Shown here: one piece after another, positions 26,429-35,192 of the stretch
Position numbering within the stretch: the stretch's first letter is position 1
Layout of the letters: each line of letters opens with the position of its first letter
From: Synechocystis sp. PCC 7509
GTDB lineage: Bacteria; Cyanobacteriota; Cyanobacteriia; Cyanobacteriales; Chroococcidiopsidaceae
Assembly: GCF_000332075.2 (NCBI RefSeq)
Contig: NZ_ALVU02000002.1
Location: 124,001-188,000 of the forward strand
DNA length: 64,000 bases
Reading direction: 5' to 3'
Made by a program: the position numbers and the translations under genes
The notes under the pieces: generated by a model
Told to the model about the DNA's origin: nothing
Databases searched by the model: none
What the model saw: the letters and a program-made list of their open reading frames with translations, nothing else

Positions 26429-27043
26429 ATGGAACTGATTGACTACCCGCGAGCGATAAACGAGAAAGCACATAAGTGCCTAGAAGTATTTCAGCAAGTG
26501 CAGCAGCAAAAATCAGAAATCGATTGCTTAGTTAACGCTGTCTTTTGTCAAGTTGCTTTTGACCCAACACTAAAAAATCAAAATCAGCGCGATGCTCGAA
26601 AAGCTACAATACTAGCTGAGGATCGTCAATACACTGAAAAACTAGCTAAACTACAAACTTTAAAAAATGAATTGGGTTCTCTGAAAATTCACCTAGAATA
26701 TTTACGTAACGAGTTTGCTGCTGTGAGATTAGCAGCGGCTGTCAAACTAGATGTAATCACTAAGTTAGGCGATACTGCAACTGCTGAAACTTTACGAGCG
26801 CATTTAGCAGGGATGGCTTTACAAAGTGTCTTCAGTAGTGTCTGTTTGTCTCAAACAATCTCGCCTTTAGAGGTTGCAGAGCAAGCAGTCACTTTTGCAG
26901 ATGCCCTGGTTAGTAGGCTAGAAGTCGAGAGTGTAGGCAATAGCACTCTTTGGGAAAAGAAAGTTTATGCCCAGCAAAATTTAGAAGAGGAAGAGTTTAA
27001 TGATGATAGCGACTCCGAGACAACGCAATCGCATTTGGGTTAA
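26429..27043 (+). CDS. Helical hypothetical protein
   Basis: A 204-residue, mostly alpha-helical protein with coiled-coil segments (LEVFQQVQQQKSEIDCLVNAV; LQTLKNELGSLKIHLEYLRNEF) and an acidic C-terminal tail (EEEEFNDDSDSE). Not recognised. It lies between the Mrr-like gene and a short leftover copy of that gene's 3' end (27058-27114), so it may have arrived by an insertion that duplicated the flank. No enzyme motif is visible. Confidence 0.5.
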   Translation: MELIDYPRAINEKAHKCLEVFQQVQQQKSEIDCLVNAVFCQVAFDPTLKNQNQRDARKATILAEDRQYTEKLAKLQTLKNELGSLKIHLEYLRNEFAAVRLAAAVKLDVITKLGDTATAETLRAHLAGMALQSVFSSVCLSQTISPLEVAEQAVTFADALVSRLEVESVGNSTLWEKKVYAQQNLEEEEFNDDSDSETTQSHLG

Positions 27044-27057
27044 TTAGATTTTTAATT

Positions 27058-27114
27058 AGCGGTAAACGATTAATTAATTTTGTGTTAGGACTAAAGTTGA
27101 GGTTTATGGGGTAA
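27058..27114 (+). pseudogene. Leftover 3' end of a second Mrr-like gene
   Basis: Nineteen codons read SGKRLINFVLGLKLRFMG and stop. This matches the last residues of the gene ending at 26361 (SGQRLVNFVLG). At nucleotide level the two stretches (from about 26308 and 27058) agree at most positions over about 33 bases. No start or active site accompanies it, so it is a remnant of a duplication flanking the 204-residue gene. Confidence 0.5.
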
Positions 27115-27187
27115 CGATGGCTGTTGCTACGGATGATAGTTGAGTTTTCATTTAGCTGTATAACTAGAGAAAGGAAATGTTATCGCA

Positions 27188-28003
27188 ATGCGAAAACTAC
27201 CCGAATGCCGCCGTTGTAAATTTTATGCTGATGAGGAACTTCTAGTTTGTGCGTTGCATCCAGATGGCATTGCTCAAGGCAACGATACTTGCTCAGATTT
27301 TGATATTACTACAGAGAAAAAACATAAGGAGCATAACTATAGAGCGGAAGACTTAGACTTTGCCTCAGCACTGTTAAGAAACCAAGGATGTACAGACGAC
27401 CAAGCGTATTATCACAGCTTATCTGAGATGATGGCAGGAATGCTTTATAACCCGACTAGCGATTTACTAGAACAGCCCTTATCAGATTTTTTCTATTATG
27501 TGTTGCGCCTATCCGAGTTATTAGCAGATTTAACTAGGTACACCCCTTTACAGCTTCCTGATGACTGCTACGGGCAACTTGCAGCAGATGGACGTAGCAT
27601 TATGGTTCATCAAGCGCGGTTCTTAATTACTCATGGTTCAGCAGAAGTTTTAACTCCTCAAGGGCGGCAGTTTCTCTACGGAGAAGATTTATATATTGCC
27701 AGAAGAATTGCTAATTACTTAAGTCGTGAAAATGATTTGAGCAGGGCAGTGGGGCAGTCGTATTTCGATGATATGTTAGAACGAATTAGCGGTAATGCAA
27801 ATCTACATGGCATTGAGGCAGTTGAACGCCTTCTTGGTAGTGACTTATTGTTTGACTTTGAGTATCCTCCCAGTTTTAACCTTAGCAAGTGGAAAGAAAA
27901 TTGGGCAGATAATCAGACAGACTTGGTAGTACATTTCTCAGTGCCAAGAACAATTACTTTCGTCAAACAACGGTTTGACATTACGCTGAACTATCCATTT
28001 TGA
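27188..28003 (+). CDS. Hypothetical protein with N-terminal cysteine cluster
   Basis: A 271-residue protein. The first 45 residues hold a Cys-rich motif (CRRCKFYADEELLVCALHPDG, then DTCSDF), which resembles short metal-binding modules seen in cyanobacterial proteins of unknown role. The rest is globular and acidic. No catalytic signature was recognised. It starts at ATG 27188, about ten bases after a GAAAGGAAAT ribosome binding site. Part of the accessory island by position. Confidence 0.55.
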   Translation: MRKLPECRRCKFYADEELLVCALHPDGIAQGNDTCSDFDITTEKKHKEHNYRAEDLDFASALLRNQGCTDDQAYYHSLSEMMAGMLYNPTSDLLEQPLSDFFYYVLRLSELLADLTRYTPLQLPDDCYGQLAADGRSIMVHQARFLITHGSAEVLTPQGRQFLYGEDLYIARRIANYLSRENDLSRAVGQSYFDDMLERISGNANLHGIEAVERLLGSDLLFDFEYPPSFNLSKWKENWADNQTDLVVHFSVPRTITFVKQRFDITLNYPF

Positions 28004-28107
28004 CTTTAACAAAGCAATTGCCTCTATCTAATAGCAATACACTTCGGGGTAATACTCAGGCGCTCAAAGAAGAGCTATAAATTAGCACTGGAATACCAAG
28101 GCAGGTA

Positions 28108-28296
28108 TTGAGGCGATCACACTTGGAAAAGACTAAAATCCACCACGTTATCGGCATCGACGGCACTACCCTGATAGTCTTCCACACCCCAGCCCACTGC
28201 TGGCAGTTCCGGTTGATTAGCCCTGGCGGAGCAGTGTTTGGGGAACGTAAGATTTACTACACGGCTAAAGCCGCGCTTAAAGCAGGGCTGGAGTGA
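28108..28296 (+). CDS. Small protein (62 aa) whose 3' half is duplicated at 31.4 kb
   Basis: Starts at TTG 28108, with ATG absent. The sequence IHHVIGIDGTTLIVFHTP then HCWQFRLISPGGAVFG and YYTAKAALKAG looks like a compact beta-rich domain. About 120 bases covering the second half and the sequence after the stop reappear, decayed, at 31399-31513. The stretch from 28297 to 28690 holds no convincing gene. Confidence 0.45.
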   Translation: MRRSHLEKTKIHHVIGIDGTTLIVFHTPAHCWQFRLISPGGAVFGERKIYYTAKAALKAGLE

Positions 28297-28690
28297 GTGG
28301 CTCAGGGGAGTTAAACTACTCCGTTCTTAATTTTTGTACCTATCAGAGAAACTTTCTTATAAATTTTCAAGGGACGTTGCTTTTGTTGCAGGCAAAGCAC
28401 AAGAGCGCTCACTACGGAAGTAAGTGTCTGACACAGGGCTTTTTCCTACCTATTTAAGAGGTAAGGCGTTAATGAGAGCGCTTAACAGCAAACATTATTT
28501 AAGGTATTTTACCTCTATACAATTCACTCCTGACAAGCCTTTGAGAGAATTTAGATTTTTAAATTTGAAATCTGCGATGTCTGTAATAGTTGCGATAAGA
28601 CGGAGAAAGTAAAGATTTAGTGTTTTTGGAGCTTTTATTTACATTACGGTGCATAATACAGTTAGTGTAAGATTTAGTGTAAGATTTCAG

Positions 28691-29473
28691 ATGAAGAGAA
28701 CATCGCCTGCGCTTCGCTTAGAAAATTCACCTCTAGTCTATGTTCTTGCTCAGGTCGCAATTTCTCCTATTCTCATTATGGAAAACTACATCCCAGCGCT
28801 TCAGGAGAAATTACGACATAAAGGATACATAAAGTACAAATATGCTCCAACTCCAGAATTTAACCTTTCTCCGCAGATACATATAGCTTCTTTGGATAGG
28901 TGGTTTTTTACTGATAAAAATGAACAAGAAGCGGTAATAATTTCTCCACATTTTATTGTTCTCGAAACAACTAATTACGATGTATTCGATGTATTCGTGC
29001 AGTCCTTCAAAGAAATTCTCATAATTTTTCAAGAAGTCACGGACGCTAGTTTAGCTGAAAGAGTTGGACTAAGGTATGTGGATGTAATTAGACCCAAAGA
29101 AGGACAAACACTTAGCGATTATTTAAAACCTAGCATTCTTGGAATACCAGCAGAGGATTTTGGCGCTACCAAGTCACTATATAAGTTTGAAACAACTGCT
29201 TTAACACCAGCCGGAGGACTTGTTTTACGTCTTTTCCAGTCTGATAATGGTTCTTACCTACCACCTGACATTAGTCTAGAGAGTGTTAAACCGACACTCC
29301 AAATTGATCCAGGTGAAACTGTTGCAGTTCTTGACGTAGACAATTTTTCATTACAGCAACGTGAATTTGTCACTGATGATTTAATTGAATATATGCGGCA
29401 GCTTCATGATTACACAGTTAGAGCATTTAAAGCGGCGGTAACATCTAAAGCTCTTAAGTTTTGGGGAGCTTGA
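28691..29473 (+). CDS. TIGR04255 family protein
   Basis: A 260-residue protein of the sporadically distributed TIGR04255 family. It begins near SPLVYVLAQVAISPI and has the mid-protein ERVGLRYVDVIRP segment typical of the family. Its function is unknown; members are often in defence-rich or mobile regions. ATG 28691 fits the family start; a GTG at 28649 would add 14 residues. Two copies of a 12-bp direct repeat (TTTAGTGTAAGA type, 28662-28687) lie just upstream and could be an operator for the HTH protein that follows. The DNA is more AT-rich than the plasmid backbone. Confidence 0.7.
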   Translation: MKRTSPALRLENSPLVYVLAQVAISPILIMENYIPALQEKLRHKGYIKYKYAPTPEFNLSPQIHIASLDRWFFTDKNEQEAVIISPHFIVLETTNYDVFDVFVQSFKEILIIFQEVTDASLAERVGLRYVDVIRPKEGQTLSDYLKPSILGIPAEDFGATKSLYKFETTALTPAGGLVLRLFQSDNGSYLPPDISLESVKPTLQIDPGETVAVLDVDNFSLQQREFVTDDLIEYMRQLHDYTVRAFKAAVTSKALKFWGA

Positions 29474-29539
29474 AGATATAATAAACTCTAAAGATTAGTT
29501 GATTTTGAATAGCAAATAGTTAATAAATTTGGTGATTAT

Positions 29540-30313
29540 ATGTCTACTACATTAGCTGAATCTGGTCTACATAAAGAGCGAAACATAAGTACAGAAATAA
29601 CTACTAATTACTTATCTATAATTACTGCTGACGTACTTATAGGAAATACACCTATAGCACTTCGGGGTTCTTATACAAATTCAACCACTGTAAATAGATC
29701 ATTTGCAGAATGCATAGAAGAAGATATCATAATTGGCACAGGCGGACTTGTATCACCAACTATAAATAGGATGGCTTCTACTCGTACAGCAGGATACGTG
29801 CCATACAGCATAAAATCTCCTTTAGCTGAAGCTACTGCTAATAGAAATCAACCTATCTATAGCGTAGAAGATATTGTGTCCAATATCCGCTCATCTCTTT
29901 CACTTACCATGCAGGAAATGGCTAGAACGCTTCGAGTTGAACGTCAAACAGTTTACTCATGGATTGGAGCTAGTTCTGAACCTCATCCATTTAATAGAGA
30001 GCGGTTGAATAAAATTTTTCTCATAGCACAGTATTGGGACAAGCTTTTGTCTATGCCACTTGGAAAGACGGTAAGACAATTACTTATAAATGGAAAGTCT
30101 GTCGTTGATTTACTCTCAGAGGATACTTTAGATGAGCAAGCGATATTTGCTCATCTAAAGTCATTTGCTCAAGAGCGAAATATGCCTTTGCAAAATCTAC
30201 AAAGGAAATCTAGTGTGCGCGAACTGGTAGCAAAACATAATTTAAAGGTTAAAGAGAGTGAGGACACTATAAATTGGTTAACAGGGAAACGCATTGATGC
30301 TGACACAGAATAA
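29540..30313 (+). CDS. HTH DNA-binding protein of the TIGR04255 triad
   Basis: A 257-residue protein with a central helix-turn-helix at about 112-145: SSLSLTMQEMARTLRVERQT then VYSWIGA, where the second helix reads DNA. The C-terminal ~100 residues are helical (HLKSFAQERNMPLQNLQ). The N-terminal ~100 residues are Thr/Ser-rich and not recognised. It lies 66 bases after the TIGR04255 gene and is followed by the 278-residue protein, forming a three-gene set. It may regulate the set or act as an antitoxin-like partner; neither is shown. Confidence 0.6.
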   Translation: MSTTLAESGLHKERNISTEITTNYLSIITADVLIGNTPIALRGSYTNSTTVNRSFAECIEEDIIIGTGGLVSPTINRMASTRTAGYVPYSIKSPLAEATANRNQPIYSVEDIVSNIRSSLSLTMQEMARTLRVERQTVYSWIGASSEPHPFNRERLNKIFLIAQYWDKLLSMPLGKTVRQLLINGKSVVDLLSEDTLDEQAIFAHLKSFAQERNMPLQNLQRKSSVRELVAKHNLKVKESEDTINWLTGKRIDADTE

Positions 30314-30390
30314 TAAGATTTAAAAAAATAATAAAATTTAATGGATTCTGACTTACAAAAATTCTCATTAGTATTAAAAACTAATCCTAA

Positions 30391-31227
30391 ATGTGTATTG
30401 CTCAGTTAGGTTGGCGGCAAGGCTGTATTTTGTCTAAAAATATGGTTATACAGTTACAGAATAACGATGAAATTATAAAAGATGTAAGTGAAAGTGAAAA
30501 AGAAATTATAAAGGGTGCAAATGAATCAGATTTACTCATCGTAGTAACTCACGATTGTGACTTAGTTCATGACTCCTTTGAAAATGAACCTGAAATAGAA
30601 GTTGTACTTGCTCGTTCTGTTACTACAGAAAATGCTTCCCGATTTTGGGGTAAGAATCCCCGTAAATTTCAGTTTGAACTTCAGCCAGAACAACTATTAT
30701 ATGAAATTTGTGTTCACGATCGAGTTTTTATACCTCGCAAATTATTATTAAATGACTCTCCTAACTCAGAAAGGCAGCTAGAAGCAAGTTTAATAAAACA
30801 AGTTTGTTTATGGATATCGAAAAGATACTTTCGAGCAGCCTTTCCTGACTCTTTTAATAATAGAATTACTGACAAATTTAAAAAAAAGATAGCAGAAAAA
30901 TTTAAAAAGAAGGGCAAAGAAATTACAGCTATTTATATTGCAGGGGCGGATGAAGAGGTGCAAGGCAATGATATGTATAAGATCATTATAAAAGCAACTA
31001 TGCAATGCGAGACATTTGAGAATCCTGTTTTGCTCCGAGAGGCTCAGAGTATAATTGACTTATTGGAAATTGAGTTTTGTCAATGTCCAGGTATAGATGT
31101 TGCACAGAGTTTGCTTGTATCTGAAGCTGACGTTTCTATTGACGATTTACGTTTTCTTAAGCGTTGGGACTACGATCATTTAAGCTTTAGGGGAGATACC
31201 CCTGATGAAATTGCACCCTATCCTTAA
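30391..31227 (+). CDS. Unknown protein with HDCDLVH motif, third member of the triad
   Basis: A 278-residue protein. The conserved-looking core is LLIVVTHDCDLVHDSFENEP (residues ~48-67), followed by EIEVVLARSV. His/Cys/Asp-rich segments like this occur in a family of uncharacterised proteins found beside TIGR04255 genes, as far as I can recall. A Lys-rich helix follows (KFKKKIAEKFKKKGKE). No known nuclease or protease signature could be assigned. The ribosome binding site is weak. It may be the effector of the triad, but this is inference. Confidence 0.5.
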   Translation: MCIAQLGWRQGCILSKNMVIQLQNNDEIIKDVSESEKEIIKGANESDLLIVVTHDCDLVHDSFENEPEIEVVLARSVTTENASRFWGKNPRKFQFELQPEQLLYEICVHDRVFIPRKLLLNDSPNSERQLEASLIKQVCLWISKRYFRAAFPDSFNNRITDKFKKKIAEKFKKKGKEITAIYIAGADEEVQGNDMYKIIIKATMQCETFENPVLLREAQSIIDLLEIEFCQCPGIDVAQSLLVSEADVSIDDLRFLKRWDYDHLSFRGDTPDEIAPYP

Positions 31228-31398
31228 TTTGTCACTCTAGGCAAGGAAAAAATAAACTCGACCTTGGAAAAGCTTGAGTCATATGCCCTTCAAGATTAAT
31301 TTTATAACAGATGAATTAATTTGTAGCAACTTTACTAAAATTCCTATCAATAGTAGCTTACAATTCTAGTCTTCCGAAAGTGTCAAGTCAGGGATTAG

Positions 31399-31513
31399 TT
31401 GCCAGCAGTCCTAGTTTATTAGTGCTGATCAAGCAGTGTTTGGAAGCGTAAAATCTACCACAGTGCTGAAGTGGCTTTTAAGGGGGCTGGACTATATTAC
31501 TCAGGGAAATTAA
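31399..31513 (+). pseudogene. Decayed second copy of the 28108-28296 gene end
   Basis: The DNA aligns with 28197-28314: both contain AGCAGTGTTTGG, a following CGTAA-A-TCTACCACA-type stretch and a CTCAGGG-A-TTAA tail. Many substitutions and at least one gap have destroyed the reading frame. The two copies are in the same direction and bracket the TIGR04255/HTH/HDCD genes. The remainder of 31228-31752 is AT-rich with nothing recognisable apart from the probable promoter of the next gene. Confidence 0.6.
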
Positions 31514-31752
31514 GGAAAACTTTTTGTAGCTATCTTTATCGTTACCTTAGTAAGGCAAGATTACATGATTTGCAACTATTGTCAATTTTAAGAGTAAACC
31601 CTCTTAAAAAGTTGAGTTTAGTTACTTTTTAACTATTTCTAATGATTCTAGGAATAAAATATTAAAGTGTAACAGTCATGCTTTTTATTTAATAAATTAA
31701 TTTTAGGTTAATTACCTCTAAGTTAAACTGAACTAAATTAGTTGGAAATGAT

Positions 31753-34700
31753 ATGGAAGAAATATTAAACGAGTACTGTAAACAAATTAATCCTGGGCTT
31801 CTTCTCCTGAGTATGCCGACTGGTTTTGGCAAAACATACAACGTTATTAAATTTATCTATTCTAATTATAAGGAGTTTGCTTTTCAAAAGAGAAAAATTA
31901 TTTTTATTACGAATCTCAAGAAAAACTTGCCAATTGAGGATTTAAGAAAGCATTTTATTGCAAATAACAATAGAGATGAATTTGAAGACTACGTTCTTTT
32001 TATTGATTCTAATTCTCAGAGTGTTATTACTAATTTAACTTTAATCGAGGATGAAATTCCAGAAAAGTTTAAAACCGAAAATTATCTGCGTTTAAAATCT
32101 TATATAGAAATATGTAAGAATAGCCAGTTGCCTCAATCTGTAAAATCTACCCTTGAAAAAGAAATTCGTGGAGATATTGAACCAGCATTCCGAGAATTTA
32201 TTAAAAAAACGTTAAATGAAAATTTCAAAACAAAAAAGGCTCGGCTATTAGCTATAAAAAACAATCAAGAATATCAATGGATTGGAAAATTGTATCCCGC
32301 AGTATTTACAGATGAAAGAACGGTTTTATTCCTTAGTATGGATAAGTTCATCACTAAAAACTCGACACTTGTTGAGCCGTCGTATTACTTCTATGAACGA
32401 TTAATTAATAAATCAGTCATTTTTATTGATGAGTTTGATACCACTAAAGAATCTGTCCTCAACAATATTATTAAGTCAGGCTTGCGCCATCGTGTGGATC
32501 TTCTAGATTTATTCTTGAATATTCACAATCATCTTATGCAAAATGAATGCCCTGAAGGGCTACTTAAAGAATCTAAATGGCGTAAGCAAAAATCCGCAGG
32601 GAAGAATTGGTTATCTCTAGGAAAGCAGATTGAATCTTTTCGAGATAAAGCAGATCGCATATTCAATACATATAAATTACAGCATACTTGTAAATCACAT
32701 AAAAATTTTTCGACAAATAAAAGAGATTTTTTATTTTATGATTATCAATTTCATAATGTGTTAGATCGCCATAAGCGTATTGAAATTATTGAAGATTCAC
32801 AGAATCGTACAAATTGGATTCAGGCTTTTGATGTTAAAACAAAAACAGTCGGGATCGATATTCATTCATTATTAAGAGATATTGCAGGATTTTTAACTTA
32901 TTTTCAAACAGGTATTGGATATTTAGCAGAGAATTATCGCCATTTGAAAGAGGAAGATGACAGCATTCACGAAGCCTTTCCCCTAGAATCTGCTATTAAA
33001 ACAGTTCTTAATCATTTTCGCCTTGATAGTAAAGATGTTGAATTTTTGACGAGTAATATTATCGAAGGTGACTTGCCGTATGGACTGCGAACCGATAAAG
33101 GAAGCATCCAACGTCAAGGGTTTTATGATACTGGCTTTCGTTACCACGATATCGTTGATAGTGATGAGCATGATACCTTATCAAAAATATATATGTTCAA
33201 CTTCAGCCGTACACCAGAATCTTTTTTGGCTGGAGTTTGTTCAAAAGCTATAGTTGTCGGCATTTCTGCGACTGCTGGGCTTTATACAAACATTGGAAAT
33301 TATGATCTTGAGTATTTAAAATCTCGGTTAGGGGATTCATTTATACGTCTTAAGCATGATACTCTTGTTAGGCTAAAGAACGCATATTTTGAAGCAACCA
33401 AAGGATATGCTCAAATTAAAATAAAAACTAATTTTATTGAAGTAGAGTCACAGAAAGAAGCTATTAAAAAACTTGAAAGCCTTTTAAAAGACGAAACAGC
33501 AGCTAATCATTTATGGAACACTCTTCAGTTCAAAATAGATAATGAAAAACCGTATAAAGAATTTGTGTTTTCTCGTTATGTAAAAGTGTTAACTGCATGG
33601 AAATATTTTTTAGAAAACTATGATTGTCATGCGTTTATTTGCTTTTTTACTAAAATACCTAAGCTAAATGACTTAGACTTTGATCTTAATATATTATATG
33701 AGTACGCTGAATTATTACTAGATGGGAATAAAGAGTTTATAAATGATAAAGTTTCAGAAACTATTGTTGTACTTAGTGGAGTTGAATTCGAGGAAAAGAA
33801 AGCACAAATACTAAATGACCTCAAGAATAACAAGCGCCGCTTTATTATTTCATCTTATCAGACAAGTGGAATAGGACAAAATTTACAATTTCCCGTTCCT
33901 ACTGATGTCAAACCAATACATATCAATGACTTTCCTAAGCATGAATATATGGACATTAATGGAATTTATTTAGATAATCCCACAAATTTGCTTGTTAATA
34001 TTTCTAGGGCAAGTATTGAACATGAAAATTTTATTAAGTATATTTTTCAATTAGAATTTTTAGTTCAAAATGGAGCTATTTCACTAAATACATTTAGAAG
34101 CAAGTTAGATGAAGCTTTTAAACGTTATTTGGGAGGAAGTAATAAGATAAATCATAACTTTAAAAACTTATATAATACTAATGCTTATTCACGTTATGTA
34201 AATAAAATAGTTATTCAAGCTATAGGTCGAATATGCCGAACAAATATGAAAGCTTCAACTATTCATATTCTCTGTGATACTTTAATCCGAAAACATTTAA
34301 CTGGATTATGTTTACCAGAAGATGTGATTCCTATTCGGGAATATGCTGCTCTGCTTAAATCCATTAATTCATCAACTAAGCAATCTGAAGATTTGATAGA
34401 AATACAAAATCGTGCATCTAATAGAAGTAATCAAACTTCTGCTTATATACGCCGCCAATTGAGTACGCCTTGGACACCTCAGAGTGTTAAAGCGTGGCAA
34501 GAACTTAGAGAACAAGTCCTCATTCAACCTGTGGTAGAAAAAGAGGCAGAATCTAATCCTAAGTGGAACCCTATTTACCTTAAAGTAAAACAACCTGCTT
34601 CTTCATACATTTATTCACAAACAGAAGATTATGAAGATATTGAAATTTTCTTTTGTAATGAATACGGAAAAAAAGAAGTAAAGGAAGTGAGTGAGAAATC

Positions 34701-35190
34701 TGCTTATCTTCCAAATTTGATGAAAATTGATATTTTACACAATTTATTTGTAGATTCTGGTTGGGCAACAACATTCCCCGAATCTGAATTGATGCTGACA
34801 CCACCAATGTTTAACAATATTTATAAAGGAGCATTAGGCGAAGTATGCGGAAAATATATTTTTGATAAACTTTTAAATATTAATCTTTTAGAACTGCAAG
34901 TAGATGAATTTGAGCGTTTTGACTTTAAAACTGATACAAATATCTATATAGATTTCAAGTTTTGGAATGATCGGGTTGCCGTACAAGCTAATGACCTAAT
35001 TAGTAAAATCCGCACTAAAATGACAACTGTTCGAGCAGAGCGAGTTTTTATAATCAATATTCTTGGTTCTTCTAATACAATTTTTCATCCACAAATCTCA
35101 TCTGATAGGAAAATAATTGAAGTTCCTTACCTCTGTAAAAATAATAAAGTAGATGACGAAGCACTTGAATTTATTGTGAAGGAACTTTAG
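31753..35190 (+). CDS. ddmD: DdmD-like helicase-nuclease
   Basis: A 1145-residue superfamily 2 helicase fused to a nuclease. Walker A is MPTGFGKT (21-28), Walker B IDEFD (~224), motif III region VVGISATAG (~500), motif V region TSGIGQNLQ (~705), and motif VI QAIGRICR (~822). The last ~120 residues are a PD-(D/E)XK nuclease: GALGEVCGKYIF supplies the Glu helix, then RFDFKTDTNIYIDFKFW (~1055-1071) gives D and D-x-K. A large helicase with a C-terminal PD-(D/E)XK nuclease, followed by a ~700-residue partner, is the architecture of DdmDE, in which DdmD translocates on and degrades plasmid DNA. Assignment rests on architecture and motifs. The gene is AT-rich. Confidence 0.65.
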   Translation: MEEILNEYCKQINPGLLLLSMPTGFGKTYNVIKFIYSNYKEFAFQKRKIIFITNLKKNLPIEDLRKHFIANNNRDEFEDYVLFIDSNSQSVITNLTLIEDEIPEKFKTENYLRLKSYIEICKNSQLPQSVKSTLEKEIRGDIEPAFREFIKKTLNENFKTKKARLLAIKNNQEYQWIGKLYPAVFTDERTVLFLSMDKFITKNSTLVEPSYYFYERLINKSVIFIDEFDTTKESVLNNIIKSGLRHRVDLLDLFLNIHNHLMQNECPEGLLKESKWRKQKSAGKNWLSLGKQIESFRDKADRIFNTYKLQHTCKSHKNFSTNKRDFLFYDYQFHNVLDRHKRIEIIEDSQNRTNWIQAFDVKTKTVGIDIHSLLRDIAGFLTYFQTGIGYLAENYRHLKEEDDSIHEAFPLESAIKTVLNHFRLDSKDVEFLTSNIIEGDLPYGLRTDKGSIQRQGFYDTGFRYHDIVDSDEHDTLSKIYMFNFSRTPESFLAGVCSKAIVVGISATAGLYTNIGNYDLEYLKSRLGDSFIRLKHDTLVRLKNAYFEATKGYAQIKIKTNFIEVESQKEAIKKLESLLKDETAANHLWNTLQFKIDNEKPYKEFVFSRYVKVLTAWKYFLENYDCHAFICFFTKIPKLNDLDFDLNILYEYAELLLDGNKEFINDKVSETIVVLSGVEFEEKKAQILNDLKNNKRRFIISSYQTSGIGQNLQFPVPTDVKPIHINDFPKHEYMDINGIYLDNPTNLLVNISRASIEHENFIKYIFQLEFLVQNGAISLNTFRSKLDEAFKRYLGGSNKINHNFKNLYNTNAYSRYVNKIVIQAIGRICRTNMKASTIHILCDTLIRKHLTGLCLPEDVIPIREYAALLKSINSSTKQSEDLIEIQNRASNRSNQTSAYIRRQLSTPWTPQSVKAWQELREQVLIQPVVEKEAESNPKWNPIYLKVKQPASSYIYSQTEDYEDIEIFFCNEYGKKEVKEVSEKSAYLPNLMKIDILHNLFVDSGWATTFPESELMLTPPMFNNIYKGALGEVCGKYIFDKLLNINLLELQVDEFERFDFKTDTNIYIDFKFWNDRVAVQANDLISKIRTKMTTVRAERVFIINILGSSNTIFHPQISSDRKIIEVPYLCKNNKVDDEALEFIVKEL

Positions 35191-35192
35191 AG

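Noticed and set aside
28424-28612. 62-codon forward ORF
   Set aside because: GTG start with a poor ribosome binding site and no protein-like pattern; it lies in decayed DNA.
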